A stretch of DNA of 64,000 nt from Rhizobium acidisoli (GTDB lineage: Bacteria > Pseudomonadota > Alphaproteobacteria > Rhizobiales > Rhizobiaceae), in contig NZ_CP035002.1 in assembly GCF_002531755.2 (NCBI RefSeq), positions 372,001 to 436,000 of the forward strand. Reading direction: 5' to 3'. Of the stretch, positions 52,854 to 61,216 are shown in pieces. The stretch's first letter is position 1. The number at the start of each line of letters is the position of its first letter. The notes below the pieces were generated by a model. It did not search any database, was not told where the DNA came from, and saw nothing but the letters and a program-made list of their open reading frames with translations. The position numbers and the translations under genes are program-made.

Positions 52854-54329
52854 TCACGCCCGGGCCGGAACCTTGGCCGGAAGAAGGGCGTTGATCACGA
52901 CGGCAACGCCGATGTTTGCCGCAAGCGCCAGCAGTCCGGTGTAGACGGTGAAGGGCTCGCCGCCGAGGCTGATCAGGTGCAGCGGCTTCCAGCCGGCATC
53001 CCAGACGAGGAAGGTGCCGCCGCAGAAGCCGACGAACCAGCCGGCAAGCAGAGCGGGTGCACGGAACCAGTTGGTGTAGAGACCGAAGACCAGGGCCGGA
53101 AGCGTCTGCAGGATCCAGATGCCGCCGAGCAGCTGCAGGTCGAGTGCGAACTGCGTCGGCAGGAAGATGATGACGAGCAGCGCACCGACCTTCACCACCA
53201 GCGACGTCACCTTTGCGACCTTGGCTTCGCCGGCATCGCCGACTTTCGGATCGACATAAGCTTTCCAGAAATTGCGGGTGAAGAGATTGGCGGCACCAAT
53301 GCTCATCACCGCTGCCGGCACCAGTGCCCCGATGGCGATCGCCGCAAAGGCGAAGCCGGAGAACCAGCCTGAAAACAGCGTCCTGAACAGGGTCGGAACC
53401 ACGTCATTGGCGCTGTCGAGCTTCAGATTGGCGGCATGGCCCATATAGCCGAGCAGCGCCAGAAGTCCGAGCAGCAGCGTATAGGCGGGCAGCATGATCG
53501 CATTCTTGCGGATCGTCTTGCCGCTGTTGGAGGCAAAGATGCCGGTCAGCGTATGCGGATACATGAAGGCTGCAAGCGCCGAGCCGAAAGCGAGCGTGGC
53601 ATAGGCGACATATTGATTGCCGCCGAGCAGCAGGCTGCCGGAGCCCTTGGCCTGGAAGGCCGCATCGGCCGAGGCGAAGACATTGGCGTAGCCGCCGAGC
53701 TTCGACGGGATGAGGGCGACAGCTGCGATCACCACGATATAGATCATGATGTCCTTGACGAAGGCGATCAGCGCCGGGGCGCGCAGGCCTGCGGAGTAAG
53801 TGTAGAGCGCCAGCACGATGAAGGCGATCGCCAGCGGCAGTTCGCCATGCAGCCCGAGTGCCTTCAGGACCGCCGTCATGCCGACGAGCTGGAGGGCGAT
53901 GTAAGGCATGGTGGCGATGACGCCCGTTGCCGCGACCGCGAGTTCGAGACCGCGCGATCCGTACTGGCCGTGGACGACGTCGGCGGCCGTTACATAGCCG
54001 AAATCCTTGGCGCGTTTCCACAGAACCGGCATGACCATGAAGACGAAGGGATAGACGACGATCGTATAGGGCAGCGCGAAGAAGCCGTAGGCGCCGACCG
54101 TATAGACCAGAGCCGGGACGGCGATCACGGTATAGGCGGTATAGAAATCGCCGCCGACGAGGAACCAGGTGATCCAGGTGCCGAAGTTGCGGCCGCCGAG
54201 ACCCCATTCATCGATATGGGCGAGCGTCTCGGGCTTGCGCCAGCGGCTGGCGACGAAGCCCATGACCGTGACGAGAACGAAAAAGAAGATGAAGACGGCA
54301 AGCGCCGTACCGTTGATGTCAGTCGTCAT
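52854..54329 (-). CDS. mctP: Sodium:solute symporter, monocarboxylate permease (MctP-like)
   Basis: 491 aa from the ATG at 54327-54329 (GGAG upstream; the frame is open a little further). SSS-family membrane protein with about 13 helices, including GFVASRWRKPETLAHIDEWGLGGR, WFLVGGDFYTAYTVIAVPALVY and GYVTAADVVHGQYGSRGLELAVA. It closely fits the MctP subfamily described in Rhizobium leguminosarum, which carries lactate, pyruvate, propionate and alanine. The small membrane gene upstream overlaps it by 11 bases, and a sensor/regulator pair lies further upstream in the same direction, as in the known mct locus. Confidence 0.88.
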   Translation of the reverse strand: MTTDINGTALAVFIFFFVLVTVMGFVASRWRKPETLAHIDEWGLGGRNFGTWITWFLVGGDFYTAYTVIAVPALVYTVGAYGFFALPYTIVVYPFVFMVMPVLWKRAKDFGYVTAADVVHGQYGSRGLELAVAATGVIATMPYIALQLVGMTAVLKALGLHGELPLAIAFIVLALYTYSAGLRAPALIAFVKDIMIYIVVIAAVALIPSKLGGYANVFASADAAFQAKGSGSLLLGGNQYVAYATLAFGSALAAFMYPHTLTGIFASNSGKTIRKNAIMLPAYTLLLGLLALLGYMGHAANLKLDSANDVVPTLFRTLFSGWFSGFAFAAIAIGALVPAAVMSIGAANLFTRNFWKAYVDPKVGDAGEAKVAKVTSLVVKVGALLVIIFLPTQFALDLQLLGGIWILQTLPALVFGLYTNWFRAPALLAGWFVGFCGGTFLVWDAGWKPLHLISLGGEPFTVYTGLLALAANIGVAVVINALLPAKVPARA

Positions 54330-54516
54330 GGCGCACGCTCCGATAAGCAATCCAGGTCAGCGTCGCCGTGATCGGCACCCAGAGAAGCTGATACCAGTAG
54401 AAGAAGGGGAAGCCGAAAAGCGACGGCTCGCGGAGATTGTAAAATGCCGGCCAGAGCAGACCTATATACGGGATGATCAGCAGCCAGAGCGCTGCCTTGC
54501 TACGTGGTTTTTCCAT
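54319..54516 (-). CDS. Small membrane protein (DUF3311 family), partner of the symporter
   Basis: 65 aa from the ATG at 54514-54516 with AAAGG upstream; the frame can be extended by 13 codons without a better site. Two hydrophobic helices (ALWLLIIPYIGLLWPAFYNL and FFYWYQLLWVPITATLTWIAY) separated by a short loop with SLFGFPFFY. DUF3311 proteins are regularly encoded directly before SSS symporters and are thought to be subunits or assembly factors. The 11-base overlap with mctP implies coupled translation. Confidence 0.85.
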   Translation of the reverse strand: MEKPRSKAALWLLIIPYIGLLWPAFYNLREPSLFGFPFFYWYQLLWVPITATLTWIAYRSVRHDD

Positions 54517-54587
54517 GTCGGAATACCTTTCAGGCGCCGCAATAGCGGTCGCCATGTTCCAGTTGTCGGGCGTGGAAGGCAGGTCTG

Positions 54588-54662
54588 TCAGCCGGCGGCG
54601 GCAGCAGGCCCGGTTCGGGTCGCTCGAGCTTTTCCGGCGGATCGGAAGCTGATGTAACGCAT
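54588..54662 (-). CDS. Possible 24-codon leader ORF upstream of the symporter operon
   Basis: ATG CGT TAC ... ending in TGA, preceded by GGGAGGA with 6-base spacing, the strongest ribosome site in this intergenic region. The product (MRYISFRSAGKARATRTG..) is basic and ends in alanines, with no recognisable fold. It lies 71 bases before the DUF3311 start. It could be a regulatory leader peptide or chance; no homologue is known to me. Confidence 0.3.
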   Translation of the reverse strand: MRYISFRSAGKARATRTGPAAAAG

Positions 54663-54764
54663 GTGAATTCCTCCCAACGGCTTGGCACTTGGCCAGCCGT
54701 GATTGGAGTCCTAGGGCGTTGGTTTTATCCCCACAAGATGGGCGCAGAGGCGAAATACCGGGGT

Positions 54765-55436
54765 CTACCCAGAAGTGGGTAGGCGCGGATTTCCACCTAC
54801 ACTCGAGGCGATGCCGTGGTCGAGCGCATAGCGGATGAGGCCAGCCGTCGTGGCGATGCGGAGCTTCTTCTTGAGGTTCTTGCGATGGGTTTCGGCGGTG
54901 GCGGAGCTTATCCCGAGCACTTCGGCGATCTCGCGGTTGCTCCTACCGGCAACGATCAGCCCGAGAATGTCATGCTCGCGCGGCGTCAAAGGATCGCTCC
55001 CCTCCTCCGCGCGTTCGCCCATCAGCGCATCGAAGACGCCGGAGGAAAAATAGGTGCCGCCGTCGGCGACGGTTTCGATCGCCGCGACGATCTCGTCCGT
55101 CGAAACGTCCTTGAGAACGTAGCCGGCGGCACCATGCATGACGGACGAGGAAATATACTCGCGGCTGTCATGCATGGAGAGCATCACGACGCGGGTCTCA
55201 GGAAATTCATTCCTGAACAATTCGATCGCATCGATGCCGCTGAGCTTCGGCATGTTGATGTCCATCAGCACCACCTGCGGCTGGATCTGCCGGGCAATGT
55301 CGAGCCCGGTTTGAGCCAGGCCGGCGGTGCCGGCGACTTCGATATGGTCGAAGGTTTCGAGCACGGCTTTCAGACCGTCCAGCACCAGCGGATGGTTGTC
55401 GATCAGGAGCACCCTGATTTTGGGTCGTTCCGTCAT
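54765..55436 (-). CDS. mctR: NarL/FixJ-family response regulator (MctR-like)
   Basis: 223 aa. Receiver domain with phospho-acceptor Asp in VVLMDINMPKLSG (near residue 58) and Lys in YVLKDVS. A LuxR-type HTH follows (LTPREHDILGLIVAGRSNREIAEVLGISSATAETHRKNLKKKL, about 152-195). Starts with an ATG that overlaps the sensor-kinase stop by 4 bases. Its position upstream of mctP, on the same strand, fits MctR, which with MctS is required for mctP expression in R. leguminosarum (established for that species). Confidence 0.87.
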   Translation of the reverse strand: MTERPKIRVLLIDNHPLVLDGLKAVLETFDHIEVAGTAGLAQTGLDIARQIQPQVVLMDINMPKLSGIDAIELFRNEFPETRVVMLSMHDSREYISSSVMHGAAGYVLKDVSTDEIVAAIETVADGGTYFSSGVFDALMGERAEEGSDPLTPREHDILGLIVAGRSNREIAEVLGISSATAETHRKNLKKKLRIATTAGLIRYALDHGIASSVGGNPRLPTSG

Positions 55437-56818
55437 GCGGCTTCCGCCTGCTTGCCGGCGACAAGATTGGCCGATCTCGGCATCATCGCCGTCAGCGTCG
55501 TGCCAGCCTCGCTGCTGTTGATCAGCAACAGGCCGCGGAAGTGGGCCATGCGCTCCTGCATGTTGCGCAGGCCGAGCCCCGCCCTGCCGGATGCGCCGTC
55601 CCTGCTGCCGTCGAAGCCGGCGCCGTTGTCGGATATCGTCATACGGGCGCGGCCACTGTCGCTCCAGAGCTTGACCGAAAGCTTCGAGGCGCCTGCGTGC
55701 CGCTCGACATTGTTGAAGGCTTCCTGCGCAACGCGATAGAGCGCGGTGTTGGCTTCGGCTTTCAGCGTATCGGTGAACGCCGAAGCGTCGATTTCCGTCT
55801 CGATCCCCGTCCGCTCGGCAAAATGGTGACAGAGCGCTTCGAGCGCGGCCTTCAGGCCGAGATCGTCGAGCACGCGGGGCCGCAGATCATGCGAGAGGAG
55901 CCGGATTTCCTTGATGGCGCCGTTCAGCGCCTCGACGCCGCGCTCGATGGTCAGCGCAGCCTCATCGACATTGGTCCTGACTTTGCGGCCGGCGAGGTCC
56001 ATTGCATAACGCACGCCGAGAAGAGTTTGGGAGATGCCGTCATGCAGCTCGCGCGCCAGCCGCGTGCGCTCCTCTTCCTGGGTGTCGATGACCCGCTGTG
56101 TCAGCGCCTTGAGCCGGCCGTCGGCCATGCGGCGCTCGTGGAACGTCAGCAGCATGCAGGTGGTGAACACCACGAGCACCGAAGGTACGGCGATCAGCGC
56201 AACGATGACGAAGGTCCGCCTGATGTTGGCGCGCATCACCTTGTTGGCGGCGGCACTCTGGGCAAAGACGTCATCCAGATAGACGCCGGTGCCGACGACC
56301 CAGTGCCATTTGTCGAGGCTGACGACGAAGGAGAGCTTGTCGGCGATCTGACCGGTCGACGGTTTCTGCCATTTGTACTGATGCAGGCCGCCGCCTGCCT
56401 TGGCCGTGGCGATCAGTTCGGCAATGACCTTGTCGCCATCCGGGTCGGTGAGATCGAGCCAATTGTGACCATGCCGGAAACTCTGGCGCGGATGGACGAT
56501 GTTGTTGCCGTCGTAGTCGTAGACGAAGAAATATCCGTCCTTGCCGTAGTCGAGCGAGGTCAGAATCGCCGCCACCTGCTGCTTGGCGGCCTCGTCGTCT
56601 GCGCCGGCCTTGTCGTAAATCGTCTGGATGGCGGAGAGCGCAAGATTGGTCAGGTTGAGGATCTCGGCTTCCTTGGTCTTCAGCATGTTCTGCTCGAACG
56701 TATCGATGCTGTTCTTGGCGAGGTTTGCCGATTGCCAGGTGATGAAGGTGGTGATCGCGAGGATCGAAATGACCAGCGGGACGATCGCCAATGCGATGAT
56801 CTGGTGTCGTAGCGTCAA
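55433..56818 (-). CDS. mctS: Sensor histidine kinase with single Cache domain (MctS-like)
   Basis: 461 aa. Two membrane helices (about 5-28 and 200-225) flank a periplasmic Cache-type domain with the characteristic YGKDGYFFVYDYDGNNIVHP segment. Such domains bind small carboxylates. The kinase core is of the HisKA_3 type (ARELHDGISQTLLGVRYAM, with phospho-acceptor His) with an HATPase domain (RVAQEAFNNVERHA, DNGAGF, GLGLRNMQERM). First gene of the pair with the NarL-type regulator. Probably senses external monocarboxylates (inference). Confidence 0.88.
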   Translation of the reverse strand: MTLRHQIIALAIVPLVISILAITTFITWQSANLAKNSIDTFEQNMLKTKEAEILNLTNLALSAIQTIYDKAGADDEAAKQQVAAILTSLDYGKDGYFFVYDYDGNNIVHPRQSFRHGHNWLDLTDPDGDKVIAELIATAKAGGGLHQYKWQKPSTGQIADKLSFVVSLDKWHWVVGTGVYLDDVFAQSAAANKVMRANIRRTFVIVALIAVPSVLVVFTTCMLLTFHERRMADGRLKALTQRVIDTQEEERTRLARELHDGISQTLLGVRYAMDLAGRKVRTNVDEAALTIERGVEALNGAIKEIRLLSHDLRPRVLDDLGLKAALEALCHHFAERTGIETEIDASAFTDTLKAEANTALYRVAQEAFNNVERHAGASKLSVKLWSDSGRARMTISDNGAGFDGSRDGASGRAGLGLRNMQERMAHFRGLLLINSSEAGTTLTAMMPRSANLVAGKQAEAA

Positions 56819-56895
56819 CGGTCATTCCTCCCAAGGATCTGCGCCCGGAATTATGCCCTTTGTCCGATATGAGTCCAGCCGCCCGGGCGCGATCG

Positions 56896-57360
56896 CTATT
56901 CCAGCGGCACGAATAGGCCGAGCTTGACGTCGCGCAACACGACATTGGTGTGCATGCGGCGGATCTGCGGATTGTCGGCCATGATCAGGGCGGCGATGTC
57001 GTCATAATGCTCGACGTCGCGGGCGGTGACAATGGCGATCAGGTCGACGGCGCCGGTGACGTAATAGACCTGCTGGATATGATCCTGCTTCTCCGCCCAT
57101 AGCCGAAACTTCGCCAAAGCGTCGTAATTGTCCCGCTCGATCTCCATGCCGACGATGAACACCATCGATGTTCCCGTCGCTTTCCGATCGACGACGGCGA
57201 CCTCGGCCTTGATGATCCCCTCCTCGCGCAGCCGTTTCAACCGCCGCTGCACGGCCGAGACAGACAAGCCGATCCGTTCGGCGATCGTTTCGGCCTTCAG
57301 CTGGCAGTCGCGCTGAACGATATCGAGGATGTCACGGTCAAAACGATCCAGCTGTTCCAT
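56896..57360 (-). CDS. Lrp/AsnC-family transcriptional regulator
   Basis: 154 aa from the ATG at 57358-57360 (MEQLDRFDRDILDIVQ), the standard N-terminus of the family; an ATG 12 codons upstream is also possible. HTH at about 20-45 (LKAETIAERIGLSVSAVQRRLKRLREEGII), then the RAM ligand-binding domain (VYYVTGAVDLIAIVTARDVEHYDDI). Divergent from the amino-acid ABC importer with a perfect inverted repeat between, so it is the likely local regulator, responding to the amino acid carried. Confidence 0.88.
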   Translation of the reverse strand: MEQLDRFDRDILDIVQRDCQLKAETIAERIGLSVSAVQRRLKRLREEGIIKAEVAVVDRKATGTSMVFIVGMEIERDNYDALAKFRLWAEKQDHIQQVYYVTGAVDLIAIVTARDVEHYDDIAALIMADNPQIRRMHTNVVLRDVKLGLFVPLE

Positions 57361-57424
57361 TGTCCATTTCCATTTCAGCTGCGGCACATCATACATTCTG
57401 CCGCATTCGATGCGCGAGGAAGAT

Positions 57425-57449
57425 TATTTTGCACAAAATATGCAAAATA
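57425..57449. promoter_or_regulatory. Lrp-type operator in the divergent region
   Basis: TATTTTGCA and TGCAAAATA form a perfect 9-bp inverted repeat with a 7-base A/T-rich spacer, between the Lrp-family gene and the ABC importer operon. AT-rich dyads of this kind are typical Lrp/AsnC sites. Confidence 0.7.
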
Positions 57450-57522
57450 GGTGATAATTGCGCGAAAAAACCGCGTTATTTTATCATTATCCTTCGCATC
57501 TCAAGTTCAGCCGGACCCATGC

Positions 57523-58302
57523 ATGTCGGATCAACCCTTTCCTGCTCTTCGCGTCGAAGATCTCCATAAAAGCTTCGGCTCGCAACAGGTTCTCAAGGGT
57601 ATCTCCACCGAGGCCCACAAGTCGGATGTGATCTCTATCATCGGCTCGTCGGGTTCCGGCAAGAGCACTTTTCTCAGATGCATCAATTTCCTGGAGACAC
57701 CGGATCGCGGCCGCATTGCGGTGAACGGCGAGGAAGTCGGGATGAAGGCCGGTCGCGGCGGGAAGCTGCAGCCGCAGAGCTGGCGGCAGATCGAACGGCT
57801 GCGGACGGGGCTCGGCATGGTGTTTCAGAGTTTCAATCTCTGGGCTCACCGCACCGTATTGGAAAACGTCATCGAGGCGCCGGTCCATGTCATGGGCATT
57901 TCCAGGCGCGAGGCGGTCGAAAAGGCGGAGGCCCTGCTTCACAAGGTCGGGCTTTTCGACAAGCGTGACGCCTATCCCGCCTTTCTCTCCGGCGGCCAGC
58001 AGCAGCGCGCGGCGATTGCGAGGGCGCTCTGCGTCGATCCTGCCGTCATGCTTTTCGACGAGCCGACATCGGCGCTCGATCCGGAATTGGTCGGCGAGGT
58101 CCTCAAGGTCATCCGCGATCTCGCGGAAGAAGGACGCACCATGCTGATCGTCACGCATGAAATGCGCTTCGCCCGGGATGTGTCGAGCCGCGTCCTCTTC
58201 CTGCATCAGGGACGGATCGAGGAGGAAGGGCCGCCGGAGCAGGTTTTCGGGGCGCCGGTCAGCGCCCGCTGCCGGGAGTTCACCCGTCTCGGCGCCCATT
58301 GA
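57523..58302 (+). CDS. Polar amino-acid ABC transporter ATP-binding protein (HisP/GlnQ type)
   Basis: 259 aa from the ATG at 57523; the frame is open upstream but the family N-terminus begins here ([20 protein letters not shown]). Walker [11 protein letters not shown]-loop MVFQSFNLW, signature [15 protein letters not shown], Walker [12 protein letters not shown] and H-loop VTHEM intact. It belongs with the two permeases and the damaged binding protein that follow; first gene of that operon. Confidence 0.92.
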   Translation: MSDQPFPALRVEDLHKSFGSQQVLKGISTEAHKSDVISIIGSSGSGKSTFLRCINFLETPDRGRIAVNGEEVGMKAGRGGKLQPQSWRQIERLRTGLGMVFQSFNLWAHRTVLENVIEAPVHVMGISRREAVEKAEALLHKVGLFDKRDAYPAFLSGGQQQRAAIARALCVDPAVMLFDEPTSALDPELVGEVLKVIRDLAEEGRTMLIVTHEMRFARDVSSRVLFLHQGRIEEEGPPEQVFGAPVSARCREFTRLGAH

Positions 58303-58347
58303 TGCGCATCCATCATCACTAACACACGAACCAGGAGAATCCTGCGA

Positions 58348-58746
58348 ATGAAACTGCTTCCCATGCTTTTCGCCGGCGCGGCCCTTGCGCTTTCCGCCGT
58401 CACCGCGCAGGCCGAAGTCCGCTTCGGCGTCATGAATGAATCCTATCCGCCCTTCTTCGCCAAGGACGCCTCGGGCGAGTGGCACGGATGGGAAATCGAT
58501 CTCATGAACGCCGTCTGCACCGAGATGAAGGAGAAATGCTCGATCGTCGACATTTCCTGGGATGGTCTCATTCCGGCTCTCCAGAGCAAGAAGTTCGACG
58601 TGATCTGGTCGTCGGGCGGGCTGCGCAAGGAAGATACGGAGCTGAAAGCCAAGCTGAATGCGGCAATCGCTGCGGTTCGGGCCAACGGCCAGTACGACGC
58701 CATCACCAAGAAATACTTCGACTTCGACATCTACGGCGCGAAGTAA
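58348..58746 (+). CDS. Polar amino-acid ABC substrate-binding protein lacking its middle (in-frame internal deletion)
   Basis: 132 aa instead of about 255-265. Signal peptide (about 22 residues ending AQA) and the first part of lobe 1 are normal (VRFGVMNESYPPFF, WEIDLMNAVCTEM, ISWDGLIPALQSKKFDVIWSS). The sequence then jumps directly to GGLRKEDTELKAKLNAAIAAVRANGQYDAITKKYFDF, the C-terminal helices. Aligned with the intact paralogue at 5843-6649, about 125 residues are missing (from the serine-rich SMSMS turn to the GAGIALR strand), including all of lobe 2. The reading frame stays open and the ribosome site AGGAG is intact, so a short protein may be made, but it should not bind ligand. The flanking transporter genes look whole. 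Confidence 0.85.
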   Translation: MKLLPMLFAGAALALSAVTAQAEVRFGVMNESYPPFFAKDASGEWHGWEIDLMNAVCTEMKEKCSIVDISWDGLIPALQSKKFDVIWSSGGLRKEDTELKAKLNAAIAAVRANGQYDAITKKYFDFDIYGAK

Positions 58747-58755
58747 GCAATTCCG

Positions 58756-59481
58756 ATGGCGACCACGCAACAAGGCATTCTGGACCTGCTGTCTCCCTAT
58801 CCTCCGGGATGGGGCGGCGTTCTTCTGGCAGGTGCGGTCTCCACGGTCGCCATCTCGGCCTGCGCCTTCGCGGTCGGACTTTTGCTCGGCACGGGCGGTG
58901 CGCTGGGAAAGCTTTCGGGCAATCGCGCACTTCGCCTGCTGCTCGATTTCTACACGACGGTGATCCGCGCTGTTCCCGAGCTGATCCTGATCGTCGGGCT
59001 CTATTATGCCGGCACCGACGGTCTCAACCGGCTGCTGGCGGCATTGGACCTGCCGCCTGTCAACGTCAACGGTTTCGTCGCGGCGATCACCGTGCTCGGC
59101 TTCGTGCAGGGCGCCTATATGACGGAGGTGCTGCGCGGCGCGATCCTCGCCATCCCCACCGGCCAGATCGAAGCGGCCAAGGCCTTCGGCATGGGGCCGA
59201 TGCTGCGCTTCCGCCGCGTTCTGCTGCCGGCGCTCTTGCCGAATGCGCTGCCGGGGCTTGCCAATCTATGGATGTCGATCACCAAGGACAGCGCGCTGGT
59301 CGCGGTCGTCGGCTACCAGGAGCTGGCGCTCGCCACCCGTCTCGCCGGGGCGAGCACCAAACATTACTTCGTGTTTTTCCTGGCCTCGGCCCTTCTCTAT
59401 CTCGCCATCACGCTCGTTTCCAACGTCGCCTTCAAACTGATCGAGGGACGGGTGCGGCGGGGACAGCCTCGCCTTGCCTGA
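58756..59481 (+). CDS. Polar amino-acid ABC transporter permease (HisQ type)
   Basis: 241 aa. His/Glu/Gln/Arg-type permease with five helices (GWGGVLLAGAVSTVAISACAFAVGLLLGTGGALGKLSG at the start) and the EAA loop (GAILAIPTGQIEAAKAFGMGPMLRFRRVLLPALLPNALP). Follows the binding-protein gene by 9 bases. Forms a heterodimer with the next product. Confidence 0.9.
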   Translation: MATTQQGILDLLSPYPPGWGGVLLAGAVSTVAISACAFAVGLLLGTGGALGKLSGNRALRLLLDFYTTVIRAVPELILIVGLYYAGTDGLNRLLAALDLPPVNVNGFVAAITVLGFVQGAYMTEVLRGAILAIPTGQIEAAKAFGMGPMLRFRRVLLPALLPNALPGLANLWMSITKDSALVAVVGYQELALATRLAGASTKHYFVFFLASALLYLAITLVSNVAFKLIEGRVRRGQPRLA

Positions 59482-59493
59482 AGAAAGCGCCCC

Positions 59494-60183
59494 ATGAGTT
59501 TCACCTGGATCTCTTCCTACTGGCCGCTTCTTCTGACCGGCGCCTGGCAGACGGTGTCGTTGCTGGTCATCTCGGTGGTGTTCGGTTTCATCATCGCCAT
59601 CGGTCTCGCCTTCGCGCAGGTCAGTGGCGGCAGGCTGACGCGGCTGCTTGCCCGCGGCTACTGCACCTTCTTCCGCGGCACGCCGCTGCTGATCCAGCTG
59701 TGGCTTCTCTATTACGGCGTCGGCTCTCTGCTGCCCATGATCCCCGGCATTCGCCAGAGCCTGTTCTGGCCGATTCTGCGCGAAGGCTTCTTCTTCGCAG
59801 CCGTCAGCTTTACGCTGAACTATGCCGCCTATGAGGCGGAGGTCTTGCGCGGCGCCCTGCTTGCCGTGCCCAAGGGCGAGCTCGAAGCCGGCCGGGCCTT
59901 CGGCCTGTCGCCCTGGAAGCTGACCCGGCGCATCTGGTTGCCGCGCGCCATCCGCATTGCCCTGCCGACCATTGCCGGCGAGATCGTCATGCAGCTCAAG
60001 GCGACGCCGCTTGCCTTCACGGTGACGGTGATGGATCTCTATGCCGTGGCGAACAAGGTCCGCCAGGACACGCTGTTGGTCTACGAACCGCTGCTCGTCG
60101 TCACCCTCTTCTATCTCGCATTGACCGCAGTCATCGCCCGCGTCTTTCGAGGTCTCGAAGCGCAGGTGCCGGTGCGACGCTAG
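59494..60183 (+). CDS. Polar amino-acid ABC transporter permease (HisM type)
   Basis: 229 aa. Same family as the preceding gene (TGAWQTVSLLVISVVFGFIIAIGLAFAQ, TFFRGTPLLIQLWLLYYG, EAA loop ALLAVPKGELEAGRAFGLSPWKLTRRIWLPRAIRIALP). 12 bases after the HisQ-type gene. Followed by 106 bases to the methyltransferase gene, with a small hairpin GCGCGT/ACGCGC at 60206-60221. Confidence 0.9.
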   Translation: MSFTWISSYWPLLLTGAWQTVSLLVISVVFGFIIAIGLAFAQVSGGRLTRLLARGYCTFFRGTPLLIQLWLLYYGVGSLLPMIPGIRQSLFWPILREGFFFAAVSFTLNYAAYEAEVLRGALLAVPKGELEAGRAFGLSPWKLTRRIWLPRAIRIALPTIAGEIVMQLKATPLAFTVTVMDLYAVANKVRQDTLLVYEPLLVVTLFYLALTAVIARVFRGLEAQVPVRR

Positions 60184-60289
60184 CAGGGTCCGGCCATGAA
60201 CCCCGGCGCGTATCGACGCGCATTTCACCCCGTTTGTTATGAAAAGCCCGCCGCCGGTAACGGCGCGGCAGCCTGAATGGAGACCCTTG

Positions 60290-61198
60290 ATGAGCACGAC
60301 ACGAATCCTCGATGGCGGCATGAGCCGCGAGCTGCTGCGGCTCGGCGCGGAATTGAAACAGCCGGAATGGTCGGCCCTGGCGCTGATCAATTCGCCGGAT
60401 ATCGTCCGCGAGGTGCATAAGGAATTCATCGCCGCCGGCTCTGAGGTCATTACCACGAACAGCTATGCGCTGGTGCCCTTCCATATCGGCGAGGACCGGT
60501 TCCAGAAGGAGGGGGCGGCGCTGATCCGTCTTGCCGGCCGGTTGGCGCGCGAGGCAGCCGATTCCATCACCGACCGCAAGGTGCTGGTCGCCGGTTCGCT
60601 GCCGCCGATCTTCGGCTCCTACGAGCCGCAGAATTTTCAGCCCTCGCGGGTGCAGGATTATCTGAAGGTGCTTGTCGAAAACCTCGCGCCTTTCGTCGAC
60701 ATATGGCTCGGTGAGACGCTGAGCCTGATCGCCGAGGGCGAGGCCGTCCGCGAGGCGGTGTCGGCAACCGGCAAACCGTTCTGGATCTCCTTCACATTGG
60801 CGGATGACGAGGCCGATATCGACAGCGGCGAACCGAAGCTCCGCTCGGGCGAAAGTGTCGAGGACGCGGCCTCCTGGGCGGTCTCATCAGGTGCGGAAGC
60901 CTTCCTGTTCAACTGCAGCAAGCCTGAAGTCATGCGAGGCGCCGTCGAGACGGCGGCGCGCGTGTTCCGCCAGGCGGACGCTCAGATCGAAATCGGCGTC
61001 TATGCCAATGCCTTCGAAGGGGAACAGGGCGCATCGGCCGCCAATGAAGGCCTGCACGACACCCGCGACGATCTGAATGACGACGCCTATTCGCGTTTTG
61101 CCTGCTCCTGGGCCGAGGCTGGCGCCACGATCATCGGCGGCTGCTGCGGCATCGGCGCCGCCCATATCCATCGTCTCGGCAAGACGCTTTCAAGATAA
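60290..61198 (+). CDS. Homocysteine S-methyltransferase family protein
   Basis: 302 aa from the ATG at 60290 (GGAG seven bases upstream); the frame is open from 60239. Pattern of the zinc methyltransferases (ILDGGMSRELLRLG at the N-terminus, ITTNSYALVPFHIG, LFNCSKPEVM, and the zinc cysteines GGCCGIG near the C-terminus). It transfers a methyl group from S-methylmethionine, betaine or S-adenosylmethionine to homocysteine, giving methionine. The adjacent amino-acid importer and Lrp regulator suggest the methyl donor is imported S-methylmethionine, as in mmuPM of E. coli. A betaine:homocysteine role, known in Sinorhizobium, would instead fit the betaine genes at the left. Confidence 0.87.
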   Translation: MSTTRILDGGMSRELLRLGAELKQPEWSALALINSPDIVREVHKEFIAAGSEVITTNSYALVPFHIGEDRFQKEGAALIRLAGRLAREAADSITDRKVLVAGSLPPIFGSYEPQNFQPSRVQDYLKVLVENLAPFVDIWLGETLSLIAEGEAVREAVSATGKPFWISFTLADDEADIDSGEPKLRSGESVEDAASWAVSSGAEAFLFNCSKPEVMRGAVETAARVFRQADAQIEIGVYANAFEGEQGASAANEGLHDTRDDLNDDAYSRFACSWAEAGATIIGGCCGIGAAHIHRLGKTLSR

Positions 61199-61216
61199 CT
61201 CGCAGCGCGGCTTCGT

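Noticed and set aside
54675..54700. GG-N10-GC pattern resembling a sigma-54 promoter (TTGGCACTTGGCCAGC)
   Set aside because: Only the minimal GG/GC positions match and it points away from the permease operon.
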